64,000 bases of DNA. It comes from Listeria ivanovii subsp. ivanovii. GTDB taxonomy: Bacteria > Bacillota > Bacilli > Lactobacillales > Listeriaceae. Below are positions 1 through 8,384 of this stretch, one piece after another; positions within the stretch are counted from its first letter, which is position 1, and each line of letters begins with the position of its first letter. Under the pieces are notes generated by a model, which ran no database searches, was not told the origin of the DNA, and saw only the letters and a list, made by a program, of their open reading frames with translations. The translations under genes were made by a program, and so were the position numbers. The stretch spans positions 2,340,001 to 2,404,000 of the forward strand of contig NZ_LT906478.1 of assembly GCF_900187025.1 (NCBI RefSeq), read 5' to 3'.

Positions 1-123
1 CTTTCCAATATGTTTATTTTTACAAAAGCGTCTAAATTTCCGCCACCCTATACCAATCCATTTGCCAATAAATCCAAAGAATAATTGAAGGTATTTAATG
101 AGTTGTTGTTTAAATTTATCCAT
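1..123 (-). CDS. N-terminus of a membrane protein, probably a class A penicillin-binding protein (partial)
   Basis: The window cuts this gene after its first 41 codons. The start ATG (complement of 121-123) follows a strong AGGAGAG. The visible residues form a short amphipathic stretch and then a basic segment (WRKFRRFCKNK), as expected for the cytoplasmic N-terminus before a membrane anchor. The class A PBP call rests mainly on position: from memory, EGD-e has PBPA2 (lmo2229) just before the ArsC-like gene. No catalytic region is in view, so function is inference. Confidence 0.5.
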   Translation of the reverse strand, partial: MDKFKQQLIKYLQLFFGFIGKWIGIGWRKFRRFCKNKHIGK

Positions 124-301
124 GTAACTCTCCTATCTTTCTACACGGTAATCAAAAACTGCAAGTACAGTTATACACGTATTTTACGTTAAAACATAAC
201 TTTACGCCACCAACTTTAGACCGATTTTTGTAATAAAATTGTAATAATCCATATTTCCTACATATTTGTTAACCTCTTTTTTACAATTTCTTTATTTTCA
301 T

Positions 302-326
302 GTTTCCAGTGTTCTAAAAAGGGTAC
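302..326 (+). promoter_or_regulatory. Candidate sigma-B promoter for the ArsC-like gene
   Basis: GTTT at 302-305 and GGGTAC at 321-326 are 15 bases apart, matching the general stress consensus GTTT-N13-15-GGGWAT except the last base. It lies about 120 bases before the ArsC-like start. The L. monocytogenes equivalent (lmo2230, from memory) is a well known sigma-B-dependent gene, which supports the reading. Confidence 0.55.
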
Positions 327-445
327 ATAATACTGTTACCATCACTTGTGTTTTGGTAATAAGAATCACCTATATGCTGTGTACAACAAGTGAAGGCATC
401 GTGTTTTACATGGGTATCATTAATAAGCCGGAAAGGATTTGGAAT

Positions 446-871
446 ATGACGCAAAAGCTGATTTACTTTTTATCACAAACGCATATTCGAAGTGCCATTG
501 CAGAAGCATGGGCCAAACGACTTTCACTTAGCAATGTTAAATTTATTAGCGGTTCTTGGCATAAATCAAAAGCAACACCTTTTATTGCCGAAGCGCTTAA
601 TGAGTTTGCCATTGATCCACCTGAAAGCTTATCGTATTCCCCTAGCTCAAAATTACTGGCAGATGCTGATCTCATTGTAACAATTTATGATTCTGCACAT
701 GAAACTGCACCAAATTTCCCATCGGACATCCAAGAAAAAATTATTTATTGGGACATTGATGATCCAGAACTGGAATTAGCGTTACCCCAAAAATGGGCGA
801 GTTATCAAGAAGTTTGTGATAACATTGCCTTATCGGTTAAAAATTTAGAGCACGTATTGATAGAGGCTTAG
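446..871 (+). CDS. ArsC / low-molecular-weight phosphatase-like protein lacking the catalytic cysteine
   Basis: The 141-residue protein has the overall pattern of thioredoxin-type arsenate reductases: KLIYFL at the N-terminus, an (I/V)RSxIAExWA helix, then VTIYDS and IIYWDIDDPE in place of the ArsC VTLC and HWGFDDP segments. The P-loop is degenerate. Where family members have C-x5-R, this reads FLSQTHIRS, with no cysteine and a shortened loop, and the redox cysteines of the ArsC C-terminal half are also absent. Arsenate reduction is therefore unlikely and a binding or regulatory role is possible. The open frame extends upstream to 266, but ATG 446 has an AAAGG element and begins at the conserved MxxKLIYFL. 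A sigma-B-like promoter lies upstream and a strong terminator downstream. Confidence 0.75.
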   Translation: MTQKLIYFLSQTHIRSAIAEAWAKRLSLSNVKFISGSWHKSKATPFIAEALNEFAIDPPESLSYSPSSKLLADADLIVTIYDSAHETAPNFPSDIQEKIIYWDIDDPELELALPQKWASYQEVCDNIALSVKNLEHVLIEA

Positions 872-879
872 ATTTCGTT

Positions 880-906
880 GTCCCGCCATTCATAGGCGGG
901 ACTTTT
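880..906 (+). terminator. Rho-independent terminator of the ArsC-like gene
   Basis: A perfect 8-base-pair stem (GTCCCGCC at 880-887, GGCGGGAC at 895-902) with a 7-base loop is followed by TTTT. It separates the ArsC-like gene from the CDF gene. Confidence 0.85.
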
Positions 907-931
907 ATATTAAAAGAGAGGTGTTTACATA

Positions 932-1801
932 GTGGACAGCTATAATGATTTAAAAAAAGCAGAACGCGCCGCATTTTTGAGTATATTTGCTTATATATTT
1001 CTTTCCCTTTTAAAAATAGTAGCGGGACAATTAGGAAATTCAGATGCTCTACTTGCAGATGGTTTAAACAATACAACCGATATTGTTGCTTCGGTTGCGT
1101 TATTAATTGGTCTTAAAATTTCCCGTAAACCGCCTGATGCCGATCATTCTTATGGACATCGTCGAACAGAAACAATCAGTTCTTTGATTGCATCTATAAT
1201 TATGTTTTTAGTTGGAGTACAAGTAATCTGGAGTTCGATTGTTCATATTATCGAAAAAGACTTTACCTCCCCCTCTATGTTGACTGCAGTTGTAGCACTT
1301 TTTTCTGGTATTTTTATGTATGGTATTTATTTATATAATCATCGGTTGGCAAAAAAACTTGATAGTCAGGCAGTTCGTGCAGCAGCTTACGATAATCGTT
1401 CAGATGCATTTGTTAGTTTCGGAGCGTTTATTGGGATTGTTGGCGCCGTTCTTGGTGTTCCTTGGCTTGATCTCGTTACAGCATTTTTAGTAGGAGTGTT
1501 AATTATTTATACAGCGGTTAAAATTTTCTACGATGCCGCTCATACGCTTACAGATGGCTTTGATGTTTCCAAACTAGAGACGATTCACGATTTAATTGCT
1601 TCTGTTCCTGAGGTCAAAAAAGTGATTGATATTAAAGCGCGAATGAACGGAAACCGCATTTGGATTGATGCAACGATTGCTGTTGATCCAGAATTAAATG
1701 TAGTAAAAAGTCATGAAATCACAGAAATTGTCGAGCAAAAAATTCGAAGTGAGTATGATGGCGCATTTACTTTAGTCCATATAGAACCTTTTTTTGAATA
1801 A
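932..1801 (+). CDS. Cation diffusion facilitator, manganese-type exporter
   Basis: A 289-residue CDF protein with about six membrane helices and a C-terminal cytoplasmic metal-binding domain (from about residue 205). The start is GTG, 8 bases after GAGAGGTG. The transport-site residues are visible: helix II reads LADGLNNTTD (N-x3-D) and helix V reads YDNRSDAF (D-x3-D). Zinc CDFs such as CzcD carry histidine in the second pair, whereas the N/D-D-D-D set is typical of bacterial Mn exporters of the MntE type. Mn2+ export is therefore the best inference. HSYGHRRTETISSL is the conserved loop after helix II. No riboswitch is evident in the short upstream gap. Confidence 0.85.
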   Translation: MDSYNDLKKAERAAFLSIFAYIFLSLLKIVAGQLGNSDALLADGLNNTTDIVASVALLIGLKISRKPPDADHSYGHRRTETISSLIASIIMFLVGVQVIWSSIVHIIEKDFTSPSMLTAVVALFSGIFMYGIYLYNHRLAKKLDSQAVRAAAYDNRSDAFVSFGAFIGIVGAVLGVPWLDLVTAFLVGVLIIYTAVKIFYDAAHTLTDGFDVSKLETIHDLIASVPEVKKVIDIKARMNGNRIWIDATIAVDPELNVVKSHEITEIVEQKIRSEYDGAFTLVHIEPFFE

Positions 1802-1807
1802 TATTCA

Positions 1808-1836
1808 TTGTCAATCTTCAGAAAGTCCACTATAAT
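1808..1836 (+). promoter_or_regulatory. Strong sigma-A promoter for the CNNM/CorC gene leader
   Basis: TTGTCA at 1808-1813 and TATAAT at 1831-1836 are separated by exactly 17 bases. The start site would be near 1843, giving a leader of about 210 bases before the coding sequence. Confidence 0.75.
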
Positions 1837-1842
1837 TTAGAT

Positions 1843-2054
1843 TAAGTATCATTTGTTGGGAGGGAATATTCGATGGGGCAGAGAAACTAATTCATTTAAA
1901 TTATCTAGCTAGAATAAATAACAGCATCACAACCTTGGAGGAGTTCTCTTCCAAAACGTTTTTTCTTCTATATAGATAGTTTTATCTATAAGCTTATTTA
2001 TATTAAATTAGGAGGTGTTTGCCTTAGCAGAATAATTTCTGTCAAGGCGATTTA
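1843..2054 (+). promoter_or_regulatory. Structured 5' leader with internal terminator (possible attenuator or riboswitch)
   Basis: Three hairpins are visible between the promoter and the CNNM gene. The first (1935-1954) has an 8-pair stem with loop GTTC and is followed by AACG and six T (1959-1964), the form of an intrinsic terminator. The second is a perfect 8-pair stem TATAGATA/TATCTATA (1971-1990). The third (2021-2048) pairs GCCTT with AAGGC around CAGAA/TTCTG, just after a strong AGGAGGTG. A terminator inside the leader suggests regulated read-through of a metal-transport gene. I do not recognise a known aptamer; the M-box and yybP-ykoY consensus sequences are not apparent. Confidence 0.5.
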
Positions 2055-3356
2055 TTGATATTAACCATTAAATTTTTAATTATAGCTTTACTTATTGCTA
2101 TATCAGCTTTTTTCGTAGCAACGGAATTTGCGATAGTTAAAATGCGACCGAGCCGACTCGACCAGCTAATTGCTGAGAAAGATAAACGCGCGGTTCTTGC
2201 AAGATATATTTATAACCACTTGAACGCTTATTTATCCGCCTGTCAGTTAGGGATTACGATTAGTTCTCTTGGGCTTGGTTGGTTAGGGGAATCTACTGTA
2301 GAAGCTGCTTTACACCCATTATTTAGTATGATGGAACTGCCACAGTCTGCTATTACGATTCTTTCTTTCACTATTGCTTTCCTATTTATCACATTTTTGC
2401 ATGTTGTGGTCGGCGAACTTGTACCGAAAACACTTGCCATTGATAAAACAGAAACAGTGGCGCTTGCCGTAGCACGTCCATTGCATATTTTTTACAAAGT
2501 TATGTTCCCATTTATTTGGATTTTGAATGGTTCTGCGGTATTTATCGCACGTCTTTTTGGTTTAGAACCAGCTTCTGAACATGAAATTGCGCACACAGAG
2601 GATGAATTAAAAATTATCGTTGGTGAAAGTTATAAGAGTGGTGAAATTAACCAATCAGAATTTCGCTATGTGAATAAAATTTTTGACTTTGATGAGCGAA
2701 TGGCAAAAGAAGTGATGATTCCGCGTACAGAAATAGTGACAGTTGATACCGGATCCACAATCGGTGAACTATCTGACATTATGCGAAATGAGCGATATAC
2801 TCGTTATCCTGTAATTGACGGGGATAAAGACCACGTTATCGGCGTACTTAATTTAAAAGAAATTTTGTCAGCTTATGTAGAACACGGATCGAATCCAAGT
2901 TTTAGTATTGATCCTTACGTAAAGCCAATTATTCGAGTTATTGAAACGATTCCGATTAAAGAACTTCTTTTCCGAATGCAGCGTGAACGTTCCCATATTG
3001 CGATTTTACTTGATGAATATGGTGGTACTTCTGGACTTGTAACTGTAGAGGATATTGTAGAAGAAATTGTTGGAGACATTCGCGATGAATTTGATGCGGA
3101 CGAAATCCCAGAAATCCGCAAAATCAAGGACGGACACTATATTGTTGATGCTAAATTATTAATTGATGAAGTAAACAATATTTTAGGTACAGAAATTGAA
3201 GAAGAAGAAGTAGATACGATTGGTGGATGGTTCCTGACTCAAAATTATGAAGTAGAAGTTGGGGACGAGATTGATTATGATGGATTTATTTTCCGCGTCA
3301 AACAAGGAGAACCACATCATATTGAATACATTGAAATTACGAAGAAAAATAACTAA
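2055..3356 (+). CDS. CNNM/CorC-family membrane protein (DUF21, CBS pair, CorC_HlyC domain)
   Basis: The 433-residue protein has DUF21 transmembrane segments (to about residue 150, including the HVVVGELVPKTLA motif), two CBS domains (about 200-330, beginning MIPRTEI) and a C-terminal CorC_HlyC domain (EVDTIGGWF near the end). Relatives such as S. aureus MpfA export Mg2+, so divalent-cation export is inferred. The called start is TTG at 2055, supported only by a weak AAGG. A much better AGGAGGTG (2010-2017) sits 7 bases before an in-frame TAG at 2025, where an initiator codon would be expected. The true start may therefore have been lost or be set by the leader hairpin. A bidirectional terminator follows. 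Confidence 0.85.
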   Translation: MILTIKFLIIALLIAISAFFVATEFAIVKMRPSRLDQLIAEKDKRAVLARYIYNHLNAYLSACQLGITISSLGLGWLGESTVEAALHPLFSMMELPQSAITILSFTIAFLFITFLHVVVGELVPKTLAIDKTETVALAVARPLHIFYKVMFPFIWILNGSAVFIARLFGLEPASEHEIAHTEDELKIIVGESYKSGEINQSEFRYVNKIFDFDERMAKEVMIPRTEIVTVDTGSTIGELSDIMRNERYTRYPVIDGDKDHVIGVLNLKEILSAYVEHGSNPSFSIDPYVKPIIRVIETIPIKELLFRMQRERSHIAILLDEYGGTSGLVTVEDIVEEIVGDIRDEFDADEIPEIRKIKDGHYIVDAKLLIDEVNNILGTEIEEEEVDTIGGWFLTQNYEVEVGDEIDYDGFIFRVKQGEPHHIEYIEITKKNN

Positions 3357-3357
3357 T

Positions 3358-3394
3358 AAAAAGCAGCTACCCACTTTGGATAGCTGCTTTTTTG
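3358..3394. terminator. Bidirectional terminator between the CNNM and LysR genes
   Basis: AAGCAGCTA and TAGCTGCTT pair around an 11-base loop, with A-rich and T-rich flanks. It serves both convergent genes. Confidence 0.85.
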
Positions 3395-3395
3395 A

Positions 3396-4274
3396 TTAAA
3401 TGCGATGATTAATCATAAATTGTTTGAATTTTTCAGCAGCGGGTGTTAACGTTTGATTTCTTTGTACAGCTAAATAAAAAATTCGCTCCCAGTTTGGACT
3501 TCTGATAGGTAGCACTTTTACATCTACGTAATTTAAAATTGGCATATTAGGAACTACTGCGATGCCAAAGTCTTGCGCGACCATCCCAGCAATAACTTGA
3601 TCTACTTCGATTTCATAAGCAATTTTGTAATCTGCCCCGATTTTTCTAAATAGATCATCAATTATTGGGCGTAAACCACTTTTCTTTGAGAAAGCAATGT
3701 GAGGATATGGGACAGTTTCTGTTAAGTCAATCCATTCTTTCTCTGCTAGCGGATGCGTTTTTGGAACAATAAGTACTAATTCTTGTTTAGCAATTGGCGT
3801 AAAATGAATATTTCGCTCATTTTCGAGTTTCGAGCAGATTCCAATATCATATTTCTTTTCTTTTAAGCCTTGAATAATATCAATCGAAACGCCTGTATGG
3901 AACACAAAATCGATTTGTTTATCTGGCTCCGTCTGCAAAAATTCTTGTACAAGCTTTGGCACAAGTGAAGTTCCAAGCGTTTGTAAAAAAGCTAGATCAA
4001 TCTGTCCTTCTCCGTTCGCAGCTTTTTCAACAGTAGCAACTCCCGTGTCTATCATGTCTAAAGATTCTTCCACATAATCCAAAAAAACCTTCCCTGCTTT
4101 GCTTAAGCCAATGTTACGTCCCTCTTTTTCAAACAACGGAATTCCAAGTTCTTGTTCTAATGAGGAAATTGCGTGACTTAAACTCGGCTGGGTTATAAGC
4201 AATTTTTCAGCTGCTTTTGTGTAATGTTCCATGTGAGCCAGTGTGACGAAATAGCGTAAATGATGTAAATTCAT
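3396..4274 (-). CDS. LysR-family transcriptional regulator
   Basis: A 292-residue LysR regulator with an N-terminal winged helix (MNLHHLRYFVTLAHMEHYTKA, then AAEKLLITQPSLSHAISSLE) and a C-terminal effector-binding domain. The open frame extends to 4307, but ATG 4274 follows AGGAGAG and starts at the usual LysR MNL. The gene is divergent from the shikimate-type cluster that begins at 4575 and probably controls it. A 15-mer 28 bases upstream of its start recurs before the second MFS gene (9666-9680), a possible operator. Confidence 0.9.
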   Translation of the reverse strand: MNLHHLRYFVTLAHMEHYTKAAEKLLITQPSLSHAISSLEQELGIPLFEKEGRNIGLSKAGKVFLDYVEESLDMIDTGVATVEKAANGEGQIDLAFLQTLGTSLVPKLVQEFLQTEPDKQIDFVFHTGVSIDIIQGLKEKKYDIGICSKLENERNIHFTPIAKQELVLIVPKTHPLAEKEWIDLTETVPYPHIAFSKKSGLRPIIDDLFRKIGADYKIAYEIEVDQVIAGMVAQDFGIAVVPNMPILNYVDVKVLPIRSPNWERIFYLAVQRNQTLTPAAEKFKQFMINHRI

Positions 4275-4301
4275 GGGTTCTCTCCTTGTTAAAAATAATC
4301 T

Positions 4302-4316
4302 ATGCAATTTATCTAT
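4302..4316. repeat. 15-base motif shared with 9666-9680 (copy 1, candidate LysR operator)
   Basis: ATGCAATTTATCTAT occurs here and identically at 9666-9680. This copy runs into CTATCGATTAATAG, a dyad with T-N11-A geometry typical of LysR sites. It lies in the LysR/isomerase intergenic region. Confidence 0.5.
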
Positions 4317-4521
4317 CGATTAATAGAATAATACCAATTTGTTTTTATGGAATAGTCATACTACAATTAAACAGTAGTTATGCCAGTGAAATAAACTAAC
4401 CTTTAAAAACCAATATACGGTAGAATGTGAAAACTGTCCAGTCAATTTTCTAACTATTGAATGCGTTCTCACATTAGAAAGTTTTCTAAGTGAATGGATT
4501 TTATTTTTTTGCTGGTGATTG

Positions 4522-4535
4522 TGAAAACATTATCA
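4522..4535 (+). promoter_or_regulatory. Candidate cre (CcpA) site
   Basis: TGAAAACATTATCA matches TGWNANCGNTNWCA at every position except the central G. It lies 40 bases before the isomerase start. Catabolite control would suit a carbon-source cluster, but one such site can occur by chance. Confidence 0.35.
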
Positions 4536-4553
4536 AAGTTTCTTGTGTTTTAA

Positions 4554-5429
<876 letters not shown>

Positions 5430-5496
5430 TCTGATACAATACTATGTGAAATTAATAACGAAAGAAAAAATTCTATCTTGAAAGGGAAGTGTTTTT

Positions 5497-7422
5497 TTGA
5501 AATTTAATTCGATGTTTTCTCCAATAGATATCGGACCAATGAAAGTACCTAACCGTTTTGTTGTTTCGCCAATGTGCAATAACTATGCCAATACAGACGG
5601 AACACTAACTGATACTTCACTTGCTTATTATAAAGAGCGCGCACTCGGCGGATTTGGATTAATTACTTTTGAAGCGACTGTCGTAGATGTTCGTGCAAAA
5701 GGTGGAGCTAATAAAGCATGTCTATATAGCGACCACCAAATTGCCAGTTTTAAGCGAGTAATTGATGCTTGTCATGAAGCTGGGGCAAAAATTTCGGTTC
5801 AATTACAACATGCTGGACCAGAAGGCAATTCCAAAGTTTCTGGGTATCCTTTAAAAGCTGCTTCTGCCATAGCTTCTGCGCAAGGACGCAATACACCAGA
5901 AGCTATTTCTAGAGAAGAAATTTATGAATTAATTGAGCTTTACGGTGAAGCTGCTTTACGCGCAAAAAAAGCTGGGGCTGATGCAGTTGAAGTCCACTGC
6001 GCCCATGGTTATTTAGTGAGTAGCTTCTTATCCGGACGAACAAATAAACGCGTCGATGAATTTGGCGGTTGTTTTGAAAATAGAATGCGACTTCCAAGAC
6101 TTATTATTGAAAGTATTCGTAAACGTGTCGGTCATTCCATCGCAATTCTTTGTCGGATTAACAGCACTGATGGCGTGGACGGTGGGCTTAGCGTACAAGA
6201 TAGTGCAACAGTCGCCGCATACTTGGAAGACTGTGGATTAGATGGTTTACATGTTTCTCGTAGTGTTCATATTCGCGATGAGTACATGTGGGCACCAACT
6301 GTATTACATGCTGGCTTTAGTTCCGACCTTGTTACACAAATCAAACAAGCTGTTTCAATTCCAGTTATTACAGTGGGACGTTTCACAGAGCCTCATTATG
6401 CAGAGTTAATGGTACGCGAAGGCCGAGCTGATTTGGTCGCTTTTGGGCGTCAATCTTTAGCAGATCCACAAACGCCAAACAAAGCTGCAGCTGATAAACT
6501 AGATGAGCTACTTCCTTGTATCGCGTGTCTCCAAGGATGCGTCGCTAATATGTATGCCGGTAAACCAATTACCTGTCTGGTTAATCCACTACTAGGTCGC
6601 GAATCTGAAGCTTACCTACCAAAAACACCAAGTAAAAAAGTCGTAGTTATCGGTGGCGGTGTTGGCGGACTTTACACGGGTTGGATGGCTGGTTCAAGAG
6701 GTCATGATGTGACTGTTTATGAGGCATCTGACATTATTGGCGGTCAAATGAGACTTGCTGCTTACCCTCCCGGAAAAGGTGATTTAACCAATATGGTTCG
6801 TAGCTATATTAAAAAATGCGAGCAATTCGATGTTGAAATTAAAACAAATGCACCTGTAACGCCAGAATTAATTCAAGAAATTTCACCAGATGCGGTTATC
6901 ATCGCAACTGGAGCAACCCCACTTGTTTTACCAATTCCCGGCATTGAGGATTCTGGTTTAATTCACGCAGTTGATTTACTTGATGGAAAAGAAGCTTGTG
7001 GCAAGAAAGTACTTGTTGTTGGCGGCGGAATGGTTGGTAGTGAAACAGCGGCCTTCTTAGGGGAAGCTGGCCATGATGTAACAGTTGTCGAACTTCGCGA
7101 TGAGGTTGGTGCAGATGTTATTTCTGAACACCGCAAGTTCCTTATGCGAGACTTTGCTGAATACAAGATTGACAGTATTACCAATGCGAAAGTCACTAGT
7201 TTCTTTAAAGATGGCGTGACTTACTCGCTAGCCGATGAAACAGAATATCGAATAGGTGGATTCGACTCCGTTGTACTTGCAATGGGATCAAGAGCACACA
7301 ATCCGCTAGAAGAAGCTATCAAAAAAATCGTACCCGAAACTTATGTTATCGGCGATGCAGTTCGCGCACGCCGAGCATTAGATGCAACAAAAGAAGCACT
7401 CGACGCTGTATTGCAATTATAA
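5497..7422 (+). CDS. NADH:flavin oxidoreductase, 2,4-dienoyl-CoA reductase/BaiH type
   Basis: The 641-residue protein has three parts. An old-yellow-enzyme FMN barrel (about 1-345) comes first. A 4Fe-4S motif C-x2-C-x3-C-x11-C follows (CIACLQGC...C, about 346-364). An FAD/NAD(P) module then carries two dinucleotide folds (VVVIGGGVGGL near 385 and VLVVGGGMVGSE near 508). This is the architecture of FadH, BaiCD/BaiH and trimethylamine dehydrogenase. TTG 5497 is chosen because AAAGGGAAG sits about 7 bases upstream; ATG 5512 would be too far away. It probably reduces an unsaturated ring or enoate intermediate of the shikimate/quinate-like substrate handled by this cluster. Confidence 0.88.
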   Translation: MKFNSMFSPIDIGPMKVPNRFVVSPMCNNYANTDGTLTDTSLAYYKERALGGFGLITFEATVVDVRAKGGANKACLYSDHQIASFKRVIDACHEAGAKISVQLQHAGPEGNSKVSGYPLKAASAIASAQGRNTPEAISREEIYELIELYGEAALRAKKAGADAVEVHCAHGYLVSSFLSGRTNKRVDEFGGCFENRMRLPRLIIESIRKRVGHSIAILCRINSTDGVDGGLSVQDSATVAAYLEDCGLDGLHVSRSVHIRDEYMWAPTVLHAGFSSDLVTQIKQAVSIPVITVGRFTEPHYAELMVREGRADLVAFGRQSLADPQTPNKAAADKLDELLPCIACLQGCVANMYAGKPITCLVNPLLGRESEAYLPKTPSKKVVVIGGGVGGLYTGWMAGSRGHDVTVYEASDIIGGQMRLAAYPPGKGDLTNMVRSYIKKCEQFDVEIKTNAPVTPELIQEISPDAVIIATGATPLVLPIPGIEDSGLIHAVDLLDGKEACGKKVLVVGGGMVGSETAAFLGEAGHDVTVVELRDEVGADVISEHRKFLMRDFAEYKIDSITNAKVTSFFKDGVTYSLADETEYRIGGFDSVVLAMGSRAHNPLEEAIKKIVPETYVIGDAVRARRALDATKEALDAVLQL

Positions 7423-7427
7423 TTCAT

Positions 7428-7462
7428 GGTTATACTCGTTGTTTTAACAGCGAGTATAAACC
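7428..7462 (+). other. Intercistronic hairpin upstream of the shikimate dehydrogenase gene
   Basis: GGTTATACTCG pairs with CGAGTATAAACC (one bulged A), and the stem can extend inward through TTGTT/AACAG. There is no T-run and the aroE-like ribosome binding site follows 4 bases later. It looks more like an mRNA-processing or stability element than a terminator. Confidence 0.5.
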
Positions 7463-7481
7463 ACTTGGAGGTATCGGAAAC

Positions 7482-8351
7482 GTGGAAAATAGAATTTCAG
7501 GCTCCACCCGACTACTTAGTTTAATCGGGACACCCGTAGACCATTCAAAATCTCCTATTATGTATAATTACAGTTTCCAAAAAGCTGGTTTGGATTATGC
7601 CTATTTAGCATTTGATATTCCTGTCACTAAAGTAGCAGATGCGATTACTGCGATGAAAACTTTTAATCTTCGCGGCTCTAATGTCACGATGCCTTGCAAA
7701 AGTGAAGTTTTAAAATACATGGATGACCTTTCCCCTGCCGCTCGGATGATTGGCGCAGTTAACACCATTATCAATGAAGATGGGAAACTAACTGGGCACA
7801 TCACTGATGGACTTGGTTTTGCTAGTAATCTACGTGATTCAGGTGTGGATATTGCTGGTAAAAAGATGACTATTATTGGAGCTGGGGGAGCGGCTACCGC
7901 TATCCAAGTTCAATCGGCACTTGACGGAGCAAAAGAAATCGCCATTTTTAATATTAAAGATAATTTTTATCAAAAAGCAAAACAAACTGTTACTTCTATC
8001 AAAAAAGAAGTTCCCGACTGCATCGTTCATATTTATGACTTAAACGATACAGAAAAATTATATGCAGAAATTGCCACAAGCGACATCTTAGTAAATGCAA
8101 CACTTGTCGGCATGCATCCATATGAAAATGAAACACCTGTCAAAGATGCCACTATTTTCAGTAAAGATTTAATTGTTGCCGATGTCGTTTATAACCCTAA
8201 AAAAACAAAGTTAATGCTAGACGCAGAAGCTGCTGGTTGTAAAACAGTTGGTGGGCTTGGAATGCTTCTATGGCAAGGTGCCGAGGCTTACAAATTGTTC
8301 ACGGGGGAAGACATGCCGGTTTCAGAAGTAAAAGAATTATATTTTAGTTAA
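7482..8351 (+). CDS. Shikimate/quinate 5-dehydrogenase (AroE/YdiB family)
   Basis: A 289-residue shikimate dehydrogenase. The catalytic lysine lies in NVTMPCK (K73) and the partner aspartate in GHITDG (D109); NAD(P) binding is GAGGAATA. The segment after the second beta strand (IAIFNIKDNFYQKA) resembles YdiB-type enzymes, which use NAD or NADP and accept quinate. Its place next to MFS carriers and a degradative reductase argues for catabolism rather than chorismate synthesis. Start GTG 7482 follows TTGGAGGT. Confidence 0.9.
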   Translation: MENRISGSTRLLSLIGTPVDHSKSPIMYNYSFQKAGLDYAYLAFDIPVTKVADAITAMKTFNLRGSNVTMPCKSEVLKYMDDLSPAARMIGAVNTIINEDGKLTGHITDGLGFASNLRDSGVDIAGKKMTIIGAGGAATAIQVQSALDGAKEIAIFNIKDNFYQKAKQTVTSIKKEVPDCIVHIYDLNDTEKLYAEIATSDILVNATLVGMHPYENETPVKDATIFSKDLIVADVVYNPKKTKLMLDAEAAGCKTVGGLGMLLWQGAEAYKLFTGEDMPVSEVKELYFS

Positions 8352-8384
8352 ACAAATTCAGCAGGATTTCGAGAGGAGAAAAAA

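Noticed and set aside
1843-2054. Known Mn (yybP-ykoY) or Mg (M-box) riboswitch in the CNNM leader
   Set aside because: The conserved core sequences of those classes are not recognisable; it is kept only as an unassigned leader.
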